Below, one piece after another: positions 1-12,005 of a stretch of 64,000 bases of DNA. The stretch's first letter is position 1. Every line of letters begins with the position of its first letter. Location: positions 57,524,919-57,588,918 of the forward strand of contig NC_092875.1 in the NCBI RefSeq assembly GCF_028372415.1. The letters are read 5' to 3'. The position numbers and the translations under genes were made by a program. The notes under the pieces are model-generated. The model did no database searches and was not told the DNA's origin. It was given only the letters and a program-made list of their open reading frames with translations. The DNA comes from Notamacropus eugenii (taxonomy: Eukaryota > Chordata > Mammalia > Diprotodontia > Macropodidae).

Positions 1-344
1 GAAGGAAACATTCTTGTGAAGGAATACCTATATCTGCAAAAAAAAAAGTCCTTGTGACATATTTTTATAAGTGTTTCAAAATTTACAAGGGATGTTCCTC
101 AGGCCAAGCCTGGGGTTATGCATTACCCCCATTTTACAGATGGAGAAGCTGAAGTTGAGGGAAGAGGACTTTGTTGTTGAAAATCACCAGGGCAGTGGAT
201 ATGAGAGCCGAGAATCAACTCTCACTTTCTTGACTCTCTGTCCCTGCATTCTTTCCCTTAGGAGGACTTTTGAAGTGAGATGAGCACTATCCTGAAGGAG
301 TATCAAAGCTAGTATAATTTGGAAGAAAGAGATTTGTTGCCTTC

Positions 345-534
345 CAGGGTTGGGGAATCTGAGGCCTCAAGGCCACATGTGGTCGTCTAAGTCCTTAAGT
401 GCAACCCTTTCACTGAATCCAAACTTCACAGAACAAATACCCTTAATAAAAGGATTTGTTCTGCAAAGCTTGGACTTAGTCAAAAGGCTGCATTGAGGAC
501 CTAGAGGGCCACATCTAGAGGTTCCCCATCCCTG
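345..534. mobile_element. Short hAT-type DNA transposon remnant
   Basis: Ends are inverted copies: left CAGGGTTGGGGAATCT, right AGGTTCCCCATCCCTG. Size about 190 bases, no coding capacity. The body mirrors itself in part (CAAGGCCACATGTGG near the left, GAGGGCCACATC near the right). Flanking 8-mers do not match well, so the insertion is old. Confidence 0.6.
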
Positions 535-539
535 CTAGA

Positions 540-1650
540 TCCTCCATGTTTTATTGCCAGCTCTCCACCTCCAAAATCCAAGAGCCTGATCTTTGGGGTA
601 CCCCTTCCTTTCTGAGTCTTCCCTCTCCCTCTTCTGCCTCCCTCAGCTCTCTGGTTCCTGATAGTGTTGGGACCACAAACAGAGCTGTGCTCACTGCCTC
701 TGAAGACATACATACCTGGAAGCTCTGAGGTATGTATCAGTAAGCCCCGCAGCATTCACAGGGGAGCCTACTATCATAAGTTCTTAGATCTACATTCATA
801 AAAGGAAAGGCAACTTTTGAGGGATTAACAATCACTTTCATCAAGCACGTGTATCATTCCTTTAACCAAGCACATGTATCATTCACCTAGTTCAGGGGAG
901 TCAACACCCTGAACTTCAAAGAAAATACAGAGAAATCAAAGATCAACAGACATGGCTTCCTCTGCCTGAATTCAACAGACAGGTCCAACTGTCTGACCAT
1001 AATTACCTGAGAGGGAAGCACTGACATCTGGGTTTCCAAAGCCAGGGGGCTCCTTAGTGGAGTCCTCCTCTGGCCAAACAGCACTTCCAGTCAGTAAGCC
1101 CCAAAATAAAACTGCATGTCAGAGTATTTATACCTTTTTTAGAGCCAGAGGGCATCACAACCCTTGAGAACCAGTGCCTCATTAACCAAAGCTGTGGGAG
1201 TCCCTACAAATCTTTCCTAATCAATCTCCCCTCAATGGGCAGTCCCATTAATGGGTGGGGAAGATCTTTAATTACATTAACAATACAATATATACTATTT
1301 CTAGTTAACAAAATTCTGATTTCTGTACTTTGCTCTTAGACTCTTATGGACTTAATTATGGATTATTAATTATGGACTCTTGATTGATAAAGGCAAGATT
1401 CAATCAGAGGTACTCGATTATACTAAAACAAAAACAGCAAAAGATCCTATTTTGCTTGCTATCCCAGGGTATCATGGTGACTTGGACCGCAGGACCAGAT
1501 GATTACCTGGCTTGTTTCTAGTGAATCTAGGGAAGGATGGGGCAGAGGAGTTGAAAGAGGGAAGAGTGAACAAAGGAATAACAGTGGAGCACCTTCTCCA
1601 GGGACACTTAATCCTGTCCCTAGTCCTGAATCAGTCACAAGATCTTAACT
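540..1650. other. Upstream flank, no recognised feature
   Basis: Mixed-composition sequence with no convincing exon, promoter or repeat that I recognise. Short open frames have no family resemblance. Confidence 0.4.
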
Positions 1651-1672
1651 ATGGCATAGTACTTTTCTATAA

Positions 1673-2125
1673 GACAGGCAGTGTGATGCAATGGAAAGAA
1701 CGCTGGATTTGGAGTCAGAGGACTTGGGTTTCAATCATGCCCCTCCTATTTAACCACAGTTATGTCTTCTACATCTGGAGCAAAGGTACCCCATCCCAAG
1801 ATCTGGAAAATTCAAGAAAAAATTTTTGACCCTCCCTTCATACCCAAAGAAGTCTGAATTACCATGGTATTAAAAGATAAAAATATGTTGATGTTATACA
1901 ATACTACACATATATTTTATGCATTTCTAAACTTTTTCTGTGTCATCTTGCTGACTCATTACAATATATCAGAAAACCATGATGGGGAAAGTTGTGATGT
2001 TAAGGGATAACTGGACTTCAGTGATCTTGGGCAAATCTCTTCTCTGCTTTGTCATTTTCTTGCTTGTTAAATAAAGGAGTTGAACCAAATGATCTCTCAA
2101 ATCCTAATCCAGATCTGACTCTAGA
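1673..2125 (+). repeat. MIR-type SINE split by about 250 bases
   Basis: The 5' part (GCAATGGAAAGAACGCTGGA, then GGAGTCAGAGGACTTGGGTTT) stops near 1762; the 3' part (CTTGGGCAAATCTCTTCTCT) resumes near 2018. The piece between is unassigned. Confidence 0.5.
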
Positions 2126-2729
2126 AGCTCACGGAGTCAAGTGGGACTCATTTTGAGAAGCCCATATAGGGTGATGATAGAAAAGTCATCAGAGATAGCT
2201 GTTCTCCCCACTTCAGACCACATAAAGACACCTTCATGGGGGACAGACTCAAGATCCATCCAGTATGGTTTCTGATATCTGTCTTGTTTGGGGATGTGTG
2301 ATCATTGACTTCCATGTTGGAGACCCAAATTGGTTCAGAATACCCCCTAGACCCTCTCCCTACCTCCTTCTAGGGTTTCTAACTTCTGCTTAATAGTCTG
2401 TAACACTACCAATAATAGAATGAGTGCCTCATATTTTTATAGTGTTGAAAATAGAAGAAAATAAAAATGTTACCTAGAGCTCTAATACAAAACATGTCCA
2501 TAGAAAAGGGAGTTTTATTCTCACACAGAAAAGAGAATTGCCGAGTAATAAAGAGTCAACAAATGCTTAGAAGAGGATCCACTAACTTATCCATATTAGA
2601 ACATTCAGTTGCAAGGCTAATATCCAAGTATCATAAGATCATTTGCAAGCAGTTTCTTTATAGATCTACAAAGGCAATAAAACCAAAATTGATTAAAAGA
2701 AGGTCTCCAAACTTGGGACTTTAGAAACT

Positions 2730-3345
2730 TTACCTCCATTTGAGGCATAAAGAGACCAAAAAAAGATACAGAACATGAATCAAAAAATAAAAATTCAGAA
2801 CAGACAGAAGGGGAAGAGAATTAAGGAAAAGAACAAAGAAGTCCTCTTTAGAAAAGGTACAGAAGAATAAAAAACTAGCAAACAAAAAGTTGGAGAAGAA
2901 AAGAGAAGTATTTTGAACTAACCACTTAACTAAGAGGGGAAAAGGAAAGGAAAAAAAGAGGTAAAGAAGAATTACATGAAAGGAAAAAGAAAAAGATAAA
3001 ACTCCAAAACTTGGGAAAGGATTGACAATTGAAGATAGGGTCAAAGAGAGTCTGGGATATAAGGTTGCATCAAAGCAGATAAAGCAAAATTAGTCAAAGG
3101 GACAATCCACGTTGGTAAGACGTAAAAGAGATATCCTATCCAAAAGAGATAGGAGAACAAAGAAAAATTCTAATTAAAAAAATTTGAGTCCCAAATAGAG
3201 AAAAACATAAACTTAACTCTCACAATTTTCAATGTGAATAGATTAAATCATCCTATAAAATCAAAGAAAGTGACAATGGATAAGAAAACAAAACCTCTTT
3301 TAAGAAATATATTTACAAAACAAAATCAAAAGAGAGGCTGAAACA
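2730..3345. other. A/purine-rich tract of unknown origin
   Basis: About 600 bases rich in AAAG/GAAA runs on the + strand, with no long open frame on that strand. It may be a decayed LINE body; I could not match it to a family. Confidence 0.35.
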
Positions 3346-3659
3346 AAATTTGCTTCTGTATCAAATATATTCACCCCACCCCCCACCCCAAGAATTTCAG
3401 TCAAGCTGTCAGGCAAATAAATTTCTCATTTCCATTGCATATAGTCAGTACCAGAAATCCTTCTTTCCACTGTTCCCTCTTTCTTTCTTGCAGGCCTCTC
3501 TACTTCTGTTGCCACCACAACTTTCCCAGTAGCCACTACCTTGATGCTTAAGTGCCTGGGAAGAGGAAGATGCCAGCTGCCTCAAGCAATCTCACGAGGT
3601 CCTGTATTAGAGAAAAGAAGACAAAAATTGGAGGCTGCCCCCTCCTAGGCACAATGCTG

Positions 3660-3765
3660 ACTTATGTCAGGTTATTATAAGCCAGGCATTGTGCTAAGCA
3701 CTGGGATCTCAAGGAAAGGCAAAAAAACATATTCTTACCCCTCAGGAAGCTCATATTCTTTTAAA
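3660..3765 (-). repeat. MIR/MAR-type SINE fragment
   Basis: AGCCAGGCATTGTGCTAAGC and the following GGGATCTCAAGGAAAGGCAA plus CTCAGGAAGCTCATATTCTT are the recurrent core and tail of a dispersed family seen again near 7650, 9950, 20830, 23510 and 35470. The strand is uncertain. Confidence 0.5.
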
Positions 3766-3767
3766 AA

Positions 3768-4140
3768 AAATTAAATTTTAAAATTTATTTTTAATTTATG
3801 GAATAAAACAAGCATTTCCATGACATAGTATAATAAAAAAGATGATTGCATACAAAACTGCACATCTATTATGTACAATTCCTCTTAAATATGAAGTTAT
3901 ATAAATTTCTTTTTTTCTTCAAACCCCCCCCCCCATGGATACCATTAGACACACATGTATATATGTAAAATCATTCTATACATTCTTCTATTTATCAGTT
4001 CTTTCTCTGGATCCAGATAGCATCTTCCTTCATATATCCTTTACATATCCTTTCTAGTTAATTTGGGTATTTATAATAGTCAAAATGACTTACTTCTTCA
4101 AAACATTCTAATGGGGGAGGTATCATGGAAATAGCTAGTT
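3768..4140 (-). mobile_element. L1 3' end, marsupial type
   Basis: Read on the minus strand it ends in TTCCATAAATTAAAAATAAA and an A-rich tail. The + strand motif CAGTTCTTTCTCTGGATCCA recurs in every other minus-strand L1 end here (17820, 27770, 38030, 62230). Confidence 0.7.
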
Positions 4141-4149
4141 ATATATAAC

Positions 4150-5335
4150 TCATTCTAAAATGCCAAACCTTTTTACCCTCGGACTACCACACATTAGAAG
4201 TAGCCAGAAAATTCATTATCCCCTAAAGGCACCAGCAATGAATCACCAAGTCCTTGAAATCCCGGAAAGACTCAAAGGACTCTTCCTGGTATGGCCCCTA
4301 GAGGTCCATTCAACTTTGCTGCACCAGTATAGAGTTCATACTTCACTCTCTCTGTTGGATTCCATGTCAGTCCCTGTTGCCAACGATTTTCTCTTTTGGA
4401 TGAGTTCATGTGACCTGGCCTCTTTAAGCTGATCTAGGCCCATGATTTGTCCATTCATTTGGCTCCATTGACCTGTGTGTTGCTTAGACCAAGGTCTGAG
4501 GTCACTTACTCATTAATGAATCATGTAGTCCCATGGTTAGGAAGATCTGTTACTGGTCTCTGCCTCACATGTGGGGATGGGGAGGGAATGTTGAAGCTTC
4601 CAGGTCTGCACACCTGATCAGTCATTGTGTTCAAAGGCAACAGTCTGGGAAGAACAGCTTCCTGACTGTGATGTTGGGAAGTCACCAGGGGGCAGGAGCG
4701 TCCCAGGGCCTGTCACTGGAGAGGATGCCCTGGGGACACCGGACTCAGTGCAGCTGTGCATACTTGGAATCACATCTGGAGGAGAGGGTGGGAAAGCTAG
4801 GGTGTGAGTTTCATTAAGGCTGTGTAGTGCAGGTCAAGACTGGGTGTGGGAGACCAGCCAAGGTAGGTTTCCTGCCTTCACCTAGGGGCGCAATAAAATG
4901 GGCTTGGAGTTGGAGATGGGGATGAAGGTGGGGATGGGGATGAGGATGAGTGGAGGATTGATGGTTGACAGCCTGAGTATATTCAAAAGGATCTTAATTC
5001 CTACCCTCTTACAGTCCTTGTAAGCATTCTTGCTGGCCTCAGTGTGAAGGGAGCCACAGGAAGGTTGTTACAAGGACAAAGAAGCACTTTAATACCTGAG
5101 AGCTCCCTCTTCAGAGGAGGGAGTCAATGAGTGATGGTGAGAGAAGATTGCGTGTTAGGGCGTATTCAGTGATAACAGTGGTTGGTGGAGTTTAGGGAGA
5201 ATGTGGTAAGAGGAGTGGGGACGGGAGCTTAGGGTATGAGGTTGAGATCCTTGACATCCAAGGGCTGGCATTCAGGTGATGAGGGGTGGGGCAAGATGCC
5301 TAATGGGGAGAGATCAGGGCTGGCCTGGGAGAAGA
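4150..5335. other. Upstream flank, no recognised gene
   Basis: Fairly GC-rich, few repeats apart from a short GATGGG-type tandem at about 4912-4955. AGCCAAG|GTAGGT near 4857-4869 resembles a splice donor but nothing else marks an exon. Confidence 0.35.
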
Positions 5336-5344
5336 ACAGATATA

Positions 5345-5530
5345 ACAACAACAATAATGATAACTTCATTTTATAGGACATACACCTTCCTCATGATCCT
5401 TAGAAGTAAATGGTATAGACATTTTTACTAGCCCTATTTTAAAGTAAATGTCTGAGCTGGAATTTGAACCCAAGCCTTCCAACTTTAAATGTAGGGTACT
5501 TTCCACTCTTTTGATATACTTCTCCTGATA
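5345..5530 (-). repeat. MIR SINE
   Basis: Minus-strand MIR order on the + strand: CATTTTATAGGACATACACC, CCTATTTTAAAG, then CTGGAATTTGAACCCAAGCC and a TTTCCACTCT end. Confidence 0.55.
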
Positions 5531-6018
5531 TCAGAAAGTAGTTAATTTTGGAGCAGAAGAATGTGACCTAGAAAAGGTTTTTTCTTTGTGGGGAACAGTG
5601 CCCATTTGTAATCCTGGCTAAGGAAGGTGGGGTGGGAGTTGATTCCAGTGAGTCCGGTTGTAGGTGTGTCCTTCAGGGGAAGGTGTGCCCATGGTGAGCA
5701 GACTTGGGGGTGGCTGCGTAGGCTGATGACATAGCATGGCGAGTGAAGGGGTTATAGCCTGGGGTTTGTAGTCCCAGTGCTCAGTGCCTAAGTCACTGCC
5801 GGGTGGAGCAGACAGCTTCCTAGAGCACCTTCTGACATCTCTTAAAACTCAGTCTGTCAGTTCTCCTGTGGCAGACGAGGTGCAAGCAGGAGTTTGGTGC
5901 ATTGTTGAAGAAAGAAGGGTGAGTAAGGGGATCTCTCAGAAACTAAGTGGCAGGGCTGGAGGGTAGAGATGGAGGGTGAGTCTGAGGAAGACTGTGGCTA
6001 TGTGGGGAGAGGTCCAAG

Positions 6019-6019
<1 letters not shown>

Positions 6020-6074
<55 letters not shown>
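6020..6074 (+). repeat. (CA)n microsatellite, 55 bases
   Basis: Uninterrupted CA dinucleotides, about 27 units, likely length-polymorphic. Confidence 0.98.
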
Positions 6075-6077
<3 letters not shown>

Positions 6078-6079
6078 CT

Positions 6080-6820
6080 GTCCCTAAGCTCTCTTTTCCT
6101 TATTGACCTGATGTTATAGAACTAGTATCCATCCAATATCTCACTTTTAGTCCGCTACAGATTATCTTTCAGAAGGGTGCTTCTGCAAAATCCTTTGGTG
6201 ATAGGAGAGAAAGGGACAATGGCAGGAAGAGAGAGTGAAAGGACAAAGGAGGAGAAATAACGAAAGAGAGAACTCTCCCTGTCTTGCTATGACATGTAAT
6301 CTGAGAAATCTCAATGAACCCAGGTATCACTTGTAATCAGAGAGATCTCACAGGGTTCAAATATCCCCCCCTCCCAGAATCAGCTGTATCTCTACTGCAG
6401 GCCCCCTGAGCAATTGGGGTGGCTAAGCCAAGCCAGCTGCAGGTGTCTTATGTTTGGGGTGGCTGTCTGGTGGCTGCTCCGGTGATGAGGCTTCATTGTT
6501 GAATGTGTGAGTAGATGGGATACTCAATATGAGGGGGAGGAATGAGGGAAGGGTTGCTCAGATTGAGGAGCATATAGTCTCCTGTTCTGTGGAGAAGAGG
6601 TGACCCTCTGACATTCATGTAGCTGGGGCTTGGGCTAGTCAGTTGATCAGTTTCAGAGAGTCAGATTTTTCCAAGTCTCTTGGGGTTCAGCCCAGACATT
6701 AACTATTAAAACCTGGCTTTAATAGTCACCAGTTAATCCAGATAGGTCAAAGAACAACTTGGTGTCCCATTCACCATGGTGGCTTCTAAAGATGCTTGCC
6801 AACTAGGGCCTATCCATGTC
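6080..6820. other. Upstream flank, no recognised feature
   Basis: No exon or repeat family recognised. Two close variants of TGTAATC(T/A)GAGA(A/G)ATCTCA lie at about 6296 and 6332, a small local duplication. Confidence 0.35.
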
Positions 6821-6825
6821 CTGGA

Positions 6826-7000
6826 TAATAATAACTCACACTTCTATAGTACATTAAGGTTATGAAGCACTTTCCTCAGAACAACCTTGTGAGGTGGGTA
6901 ATATGAGTACTGTTCTCTGTTTTACATAGAAAGAAAGTGAAGCTCTGAGGACTGCACAGCTAGTATGTCAGAGTCAACACTCACACTTGAACCCAGACTG
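6826..7000 (-). repeat. MIR SINE
   Basis: TATAGTACATTAAGGTTATG, GAACAACCTTGTGAGGTGGG, and CTTGAACCCAGACTGAGAGT are the MIR landmarks in reverse order. Confidence 0.6.
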
Positions 7001-7007
7001 AGAGTCA

Positions 7008-7195
7008 GAGTTTTGTAGTGGTTAGGTGCTGGACTTGGGAGTTAAGAAGACCTGGGTTCAAATTCTGTCTCTGACACTTGAATGTGTGATGGTAGCCAAG
7101 TCACTTAACTTCTCTGTGCCTTGATTTCCTCAGTTGTAAAATAAAGATGTTAGACTTGATTGCCTCTAAAGTCCCTGATATCCATGTTCCTACTC
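7008..7195 (+). repeat. MIR-type SINE
   Basis: GTAGTGGTTAGGTGCTGGAC, CTGGGTTCAAATTCTGTCTC, CAAGTCACTTAACTTCTCTG and TTTCCTCAGTTGTAAAATAA in the forward order, directly after an oppositely oriented MIR. Confidence 0.7.
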
Positions 7196-7639
7196 TTGAT
7201 TTCAGTTAGCACTCTTTTTACTACATGATGCTACCCCGTGGTAAATTCTGCAGCCTACCACTGTTCAGAGTGGACAGTCCCCTGGAAAGTCTGAGATGAT
7301 CCTGTTTGTATGCACCTCATTTTCGTGACTCTTGGAGAGAAGTTTGTGGGTTAAAGGGGAGGTAGCAGAAAGAGCTGCTAACGTGGGCCGCACAAAGATG
7401 GACTCCTTGGGGACTCCAGAATGCAAAATCTGTCCTTTTGGGCCATGGGATTTGATATAGCTTTGGATGATGGAGAATTGTGTCAGGGCTGGCCGGTGAT
7501 CTCAATCTCCATCCCACTTCCTCGACTCATGCTACAGAGTTCAAATCAGAGATATTCATTCTACCTAATGCCTCTGCTTATCCTTAAGGCATATTACCTG
7601 TCTTTCTGTTATAATGTAATAATTTATTGTGTCTGCTGC

Positions 7640-8110
7640 GTGAAAGGTCCTGGAAAGATACAAGGTTTAGATAAGACATAATCTTGGTTCCTGCCCTCAA
7701 GGAACTTAAAATCTAGTAGGACAGTAGATTTAGAATAGGATGAGATCCTAGTGTTTATTTAGCTCAACTCCTCATTTTATAGATGAAGTAACTAAGGTCC
7801 AGAGAAGTTTAATTACTTATCCAAGGTCACAGAAGTAGCATCTGAGGCAGGGTTTAGAACCCAGGTCCTGTGACTCCAGGGCAGTGCTCTTCCCATTGTA
7901 CCATAAAATAAGATGAAGTCTTGGAGAAAGACCTTATTAACCTCAGGAGATGCATGAAGGCTTCCCAGAGAAGGTGACATTTAAGTTGAACTTTAAATGA
8001 TGGGTAGGAAGAAGCCAACAGAGAGAGAAGAGGAGGAGATTCCAGGCGTAAGGAGTAGGCTAAAGAATGACTAGAATGAATGAATAAAAAGAGGAATTTC
8101 AGGGAGAGAG
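7640..8110. repeat. Composite of SINE pieces and an L3/MIR-like dispersed element
   Basis: TCCTGCCCTCAAGGAACTTA (7692) belongs to the dispersed SINE core; 7725-7905 is a minus-strand MIR (ATTTTATAGATGAAG to AACCCAGGTCCTGTG); 7920-8110 (CTTCCCAGAGAAGGTGACAT) is an old dispersed element also seen near 49610 and 59210. Confidence 0.5.
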
Positions 8111-8214
8111 AGTAATCTAGTTTTTTTCAGGGCAGAATACATGGGGGAGAATCTGTTCATGTGTCTAACTCAGCCAGTGTGTACAGAGAGTTTCCTATGT
8201 GCTCAGCCTGGTGC

Positions 8215-8345
8215 AAGATACATTTTATGTTCTAAGATGCCTTCTAGCTTTGAAATCCTATGTTCCAAGGAACTATGCACCTTTGATATTCAATTTTCTA
8301 AGGGCTCTATTCTATGTTGTAAAGTCCATGCTACCTTTTACTTTC
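8215..8345 (+). repeat. SINE-tail minisatellite, about 3 to 4 decayed units
   Basis: Units of roughly 30 to 35 bases built on TTCTAAG and CTATGTT: TTTATGTTCTAAGATGCCTT, AATCCTATGTTCCAAGGAAC, TTTTCTAAGGGCTCTATTCT. The same unit appears at 39815-40345 and 45160-45275. Confidence 0.45.
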
Positions 8346-8589
8346 CATAATCTTAAAGGTGGAGCTGGTTGGGGAGATCAGGTATAATGATAAAAAAAAG
8401 TCTAATTACTAAAGCACCATACACTAAGTGTCCAGAGGCATGATATAGGAGACTGTGTTCAGAGAATCAGATCCCCATGGGATCTAACGGATGACTAGCT
8501 ATGGAAGCCTTCTTGGAGGAAGTGGTGCTTACATAATCTTAGAAAGCCAAGCCTCCAAATGTACCATTTTTCCAGGGGAGAGGATAACT

Positions 8590-9165
8590 TCCTTTGGCTT
8601 CTAGTCTTCGTTCTTCAATCCGTCCCCCTCATGGTTGCTGAATTTATAGTCCTAAAGCTCAGATATGACTATAGCATTTCCCTCCTGAAAAATCTTCAGT
8701 GTCTTCTATTGCCTTTAGGATCAACAGACTCCTTTGTTTTGATATTTAAAACGCTACACAATCTGGTTCTAGACTCACTTTTCAGGCTTATTTTACTTTA
8801 TTCCTCCTCGCATTTTCTATTTTTCCAGCCAAACTAGTCCTTTTGTCATTTCATCCCCCACCTCCATACCTTTGCATAGGCTGTCCCCCATGTATGAGAT
8901 TCACTCCCTCCTCACCTCTGACTCATTTTAGAATTCCTAGTTTCCTTCCAGATTCAGATGTAGTACCCTCTTACCTTATTCCCCGTTAGAACTGTCCTCC
9001 AGAAATTACATTGTCTTAACTTTGTATACACTTTGTACTTGCTTATCTGTGTTGTTTCTCCTCTATGGAATGCAAGGAGTACTTCATTTTTTATCTTTTT
9101 ATTCCCAGCATCCAATGGTACCTTTCTCATAGTAGGTAGTAAACATTTGTTGAGCCTAGTTGGAG
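8590..9165 (+). mobile_element. L2 LINE, 3' end
   Basis: L2 order is clear: AAAAATCTTCAGTGTCTTCT, CACAATCTGGTTCTAGACTC, CCTTTGCATAGGCTGTCCCC, then the terminal TCTCATAGTAGGTAGTAAACATTTG-type end near 9125-9150. No intact frame. Confidence 0.65.
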
Positions 9166-9399
9166 GTTGGACGGATGTCCTTGGAGATTCTTTGCTACCG
9201 CATGTTGGTTCCATGATCGAATACTTCTCATGGGTCATACTTAGCCTTGGGACATGTTTTTTACAGTCCTGTTGGAGACAGAGCAGGCACTCAGCAGCTG
9301 TATGTAGGAGAAAGGGAGTCATACTTGTAATCTTAAATACTCATGCTTAATACTCTGGTACTTGCAGTTGGTATTTTTTTGGTTGAGGTATTTTCTTTC

Positions 9400-9505
9400 T
9401 CGGAATTTCTCATCTGTAAAATGGGACTGATACCACCTATCTCAGAAGACCGTTTCCAAGTGAAATAATGAATGCAAAGCACTTTGTAAACCTCAAAGCA
9501 AAAGT
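9400..9505 (+). repeat. MIR SINE, 3' half
   Basis: TTTCTCATCTGTAAAATGGG, TACCACCTATCTCAG and GCAAAGCACTTTGTAAACCT in forward order. Confidence 0.6.
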
Positions 9506-9624
9506 AAGCTCTTACTATTCCTGCTATTCAAAATTTAATCAAGAATACAAGGCAGACAGTGATTGCTAGCAGGGTTCAGGGAGAGAAGAGAATCCTGGTG
9601 GGCTTGGATTGCCATTTATTCATT

Positions 9625-9850
9625 CACTCATAGAATGCTGGACTTGGAGGCAGAGAGACCTGAGTTAAATCGAGCCTCAGGCACCTGTTACCTGTGGTGA
9701 CCCTGGGTAAGTCATTTACCCTTTATCTGCCTTAGTGTATACATTTGTAAAATGAGGCTAACAGTAGTGTCTACTTCCTGGGGTTATTGTGAGGATCAGA
9801 TGAGGTAATATTTGTAAAGTGCTTTCAAACCTTAAACATAAATAAATCAA
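9625..9850 (+). repeat. MIR SINE, nearly full length
   Basis: From GAATGCTGGACTTGGAGGCA through GACCCTGGGTAAGTCATTTA, TTTGTAAAATGAGGCTAACA, GGGTTATTGTGAGGATCAGA to GTAAAGTGCTTTCAAACCTT. Confidence 0.7.
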
Positions 9851-9944
9851 TATAAATTCCAGCTATTGTTGTTAACTATTACTAATCACCAGCATTTCAG
9901 TATACAAAAAAAGAACTGTATATGAAATGGAATTGCTGTTCCAT

Positions 9945-10325
9945 ACAGTTAACAACTATTTATTAAATAGCTTTAGACCAAAAGCGCTGGGCTGGGTTCT
10001 GGGAAACATACAAAGTTTAGGTATGACAGTGCCTGTGCTTATGGAGCTTATGGTTTGGCAGAGGGTTAAGACACCAATATATATAATTAGAGCATTATTG
10101 GGATTTCCTAAAGGAGCTAGATAATGTGTTGATCCTCGAAGGATGAGGAAAGTTCAGATTGTGGAGAAGATGTAGGTGAAAGTTTTTTTAAAGTTGGGGA
10201 GCAAAATGAACAAAGCCTTCTGGAGAACATAAGCTCCTTGAGGACAGGCAGGAGCGGCTTTTCATCTTGTATCCCTGGTGCCTTGTACACAGTAGGTGCT
10301 TAATAAATTTTTTATTGGACTGAAT
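9945..10325 (+). repeat. MAR-type SINE core followed by an L2-like tail
   Basis: TTTATTAAATAGCTTTAGAC and CAAAAGCGCTGGGCTGGGTT start the core. AGCTCCTTGAGGACAGGCAG and CACAGTAGGTGCTTAATAAA at 10229-10305 form the typical L2/MIR3 tail. Confidence 0.5.
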
Positions 10326-10429
10326 GGCCTTGTCATGAGAACATGCAAGAAAAGTGTCTGGGGGAGGGCCAGAGCAGTCTGATTGGAGCAGAGAGAGTTT
10401 ACTATAGAGTCTTAAATGTTGCAGAGGTT

Positions 10430-10640
10430 TTACAGAATCTTAGATCCGGAGTTGGAAGGAATTTCAGAGATTATCCACTCCCCTTTCCTATTCTCCCTCC
10501 TCCATTTTAAAGATGAGGAAACCAAGACCCAAAGTGTGTGTATGTGTGTATGTGTGTGTGTGAGTGATTGGCCTGCTTAAGGAGACTGAAGCAGAAAAAC
10601 TGTCATTCAAATCCAGGTGCTCTAACTACAAATCCAGAGT
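10430..10640 (-). repeat. MIR SINE with internal TG array
   Basis: CCATTTTAAAGATGAGGAAA is the reversed MIR core. A TG/TATG array (10534-10563) replaces the sequence next to it, and AATCCAGGTGCTCTAAC follows. Confidence 0.55.
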
Positions 10641-11430
10641 TTTTTTTTTACATGCCCACTCACTGCCTCCTATTAAATAAGAAATATGTGCCTCTGTGCC
10701 AGGGAACAGAGGAACACCTGGAATTCCTACTGCTTTACCTGTCTGCATGGCTCCAAACACCTTGTATAACTGGTGTTCTTACAAGCTAAGGAACCTGACC
10801 TGCCAGACTGGATGGGTCCCTCTGGGTGTTACCCTGCATCCCTAGCAAGTCTAGGTTGTTTCATCATGCTTGGACATGCAAAATGGGCTGATAGCACCTG
10901 ATTGTGTCTGGGGCTTGGGGAAGAAGGGGTACTGCTGGCTAGGGGCCACATGACCCCACCCAGCTTTCCCTGAGGACCTTGTCATGCCAGGCCTGTTCCT
11001 GGGCTGGACCAAATGGCTTCTAATTTGACAACTCCTCTTAGCAGTGGAGATCTTGGGTTAGAGGTGTGGTGGAGATGGATTTGCCCTTCTGTAACCAGTT
11101 AATTTTGCCAAGTACCTGCTTGATGGGGTGAGCTGAGCAAGGGTCCTATCATCCTAAGTTGCTGGAGTATTAGACTTGTATTTCAAGGGACTGAAAATCT
11201 CATTTTAGATCCCGGCTGTCTATCTATAATACCTGATGAACATGGCTTTTATATTTCTAGTAAGTTCACTACCTAAACCACTAATTGTTAAGGAGTTTAC
11301 ATTCTAATAGAAAGAGATAAAACAAAGGGGAGATGAAAAAGCCAACATGATCAGGAGGAGAAAAGACAGGAGGAAAGGTGACTGGTCAGAAAGTAGATTG
11401 AGGTCTATGAAATTGAATGAGGAAAAATGA
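10640..11430. other. Upstream flank, low-repeat stretch
   Basis: No repeat family recognised at 10790-11150, unlike its surroundings. No open frame or motif supports a gene. It is one of the places where a noncoding exon or enhancer could lie, which is inference only. Confidence 0.3.
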
Positions 11431-11439
11431 CATCTTTAT

Positions 11440-11580
11440 TCCATTATAATTGGTTTCCTTTGTAAGCCTCTGTATTTTACTTTATGCATATAAAAGCATT
11501 ATTTTGGCAAGGGACCCCTTAAGCTTTATCAGTCTGCCCAGGGACCCCTGACACTAAAAAGATTAAGAACCCCTGGTCTA
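11440..11580. mobile_element. hAT-type transposon remnant, one end
   Basis: CAGGGACCCCTGACACTAAA and AGATTAAGAACCCCTGGTCT match the recurring right end also seen at 16750, 29850 and 38660 (GGTTAAGAACCCTTG-like). Confidence 0.5.
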
Positions 11581-11840
11581 GACCCCCTTGTGGCTCTCAT
11601 GGGATGAGATGAGACAAAAACATTTTGGTCTTCTTTTCCAACAAACCACCAGGGATGGGAAATCTTCAGCCTCGAGGTCACAGGTTTCCTACTCCTTGAC
11701 AGGTGCTCTATTAGAGAGAGGAAGCCAAGGCATTGAAAAGAGATGGAATTTGTACCTGTGTGATTTTAAGATCCTGGAGAATACAGCTAGATAGTATGTG
11801 TGGGAGAGAGGCAATGCTTGCTCACAGAAAGAGCTCTGGG

Positions 11841-12005
11841 CTTGTTTTTTTTTTTTTTTTTTTTTGAGGGGACACATGAGTCAATCGTGGTTAAGTAACT
11901 TACCCAAGGTCACACAGCTTGTGAGCCTCAAGGAGCGTCAAGTGTCTAAGACTGAATTTGAACTCAGGTCCTGTGCTCTATCTACTGTATCACCTAGCTG
12001 CCCCT
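11841..12005 (-). repeat. tRNA-derived SINE with poly(T) (A-tail) at its left end
   Basis: A run of T's (about 11845-11864), then TAAGTAACTTACCCAAGGTC, ACACAGCTTGTGAGCCTCAA, TTTGAACTCAGGTCCTGTGC and TATCACCTAGCTGCCCC: a complete SINE head in reverse. The long tail suggests a fairly young copy. Confidence 0.7.

Noticed and set aside
4850..4875. Possible noncoding exon end (AGCCAAG|GTAGGT)
   Set aside because: One donor-like match without an acceptor, promoter or frame is not enough.
6020..6074. Direct repeats as a CRISPR-like array
   Set aside because: Simple CA dinucleotides without spacers, in an animal genome. No CRISPR array anywhere in the window.
8954..9350. Overlapping open frames of 105 and 122 residues on both strands
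   Set aside because: The sequence is an L2 3' end; no conserved protein.
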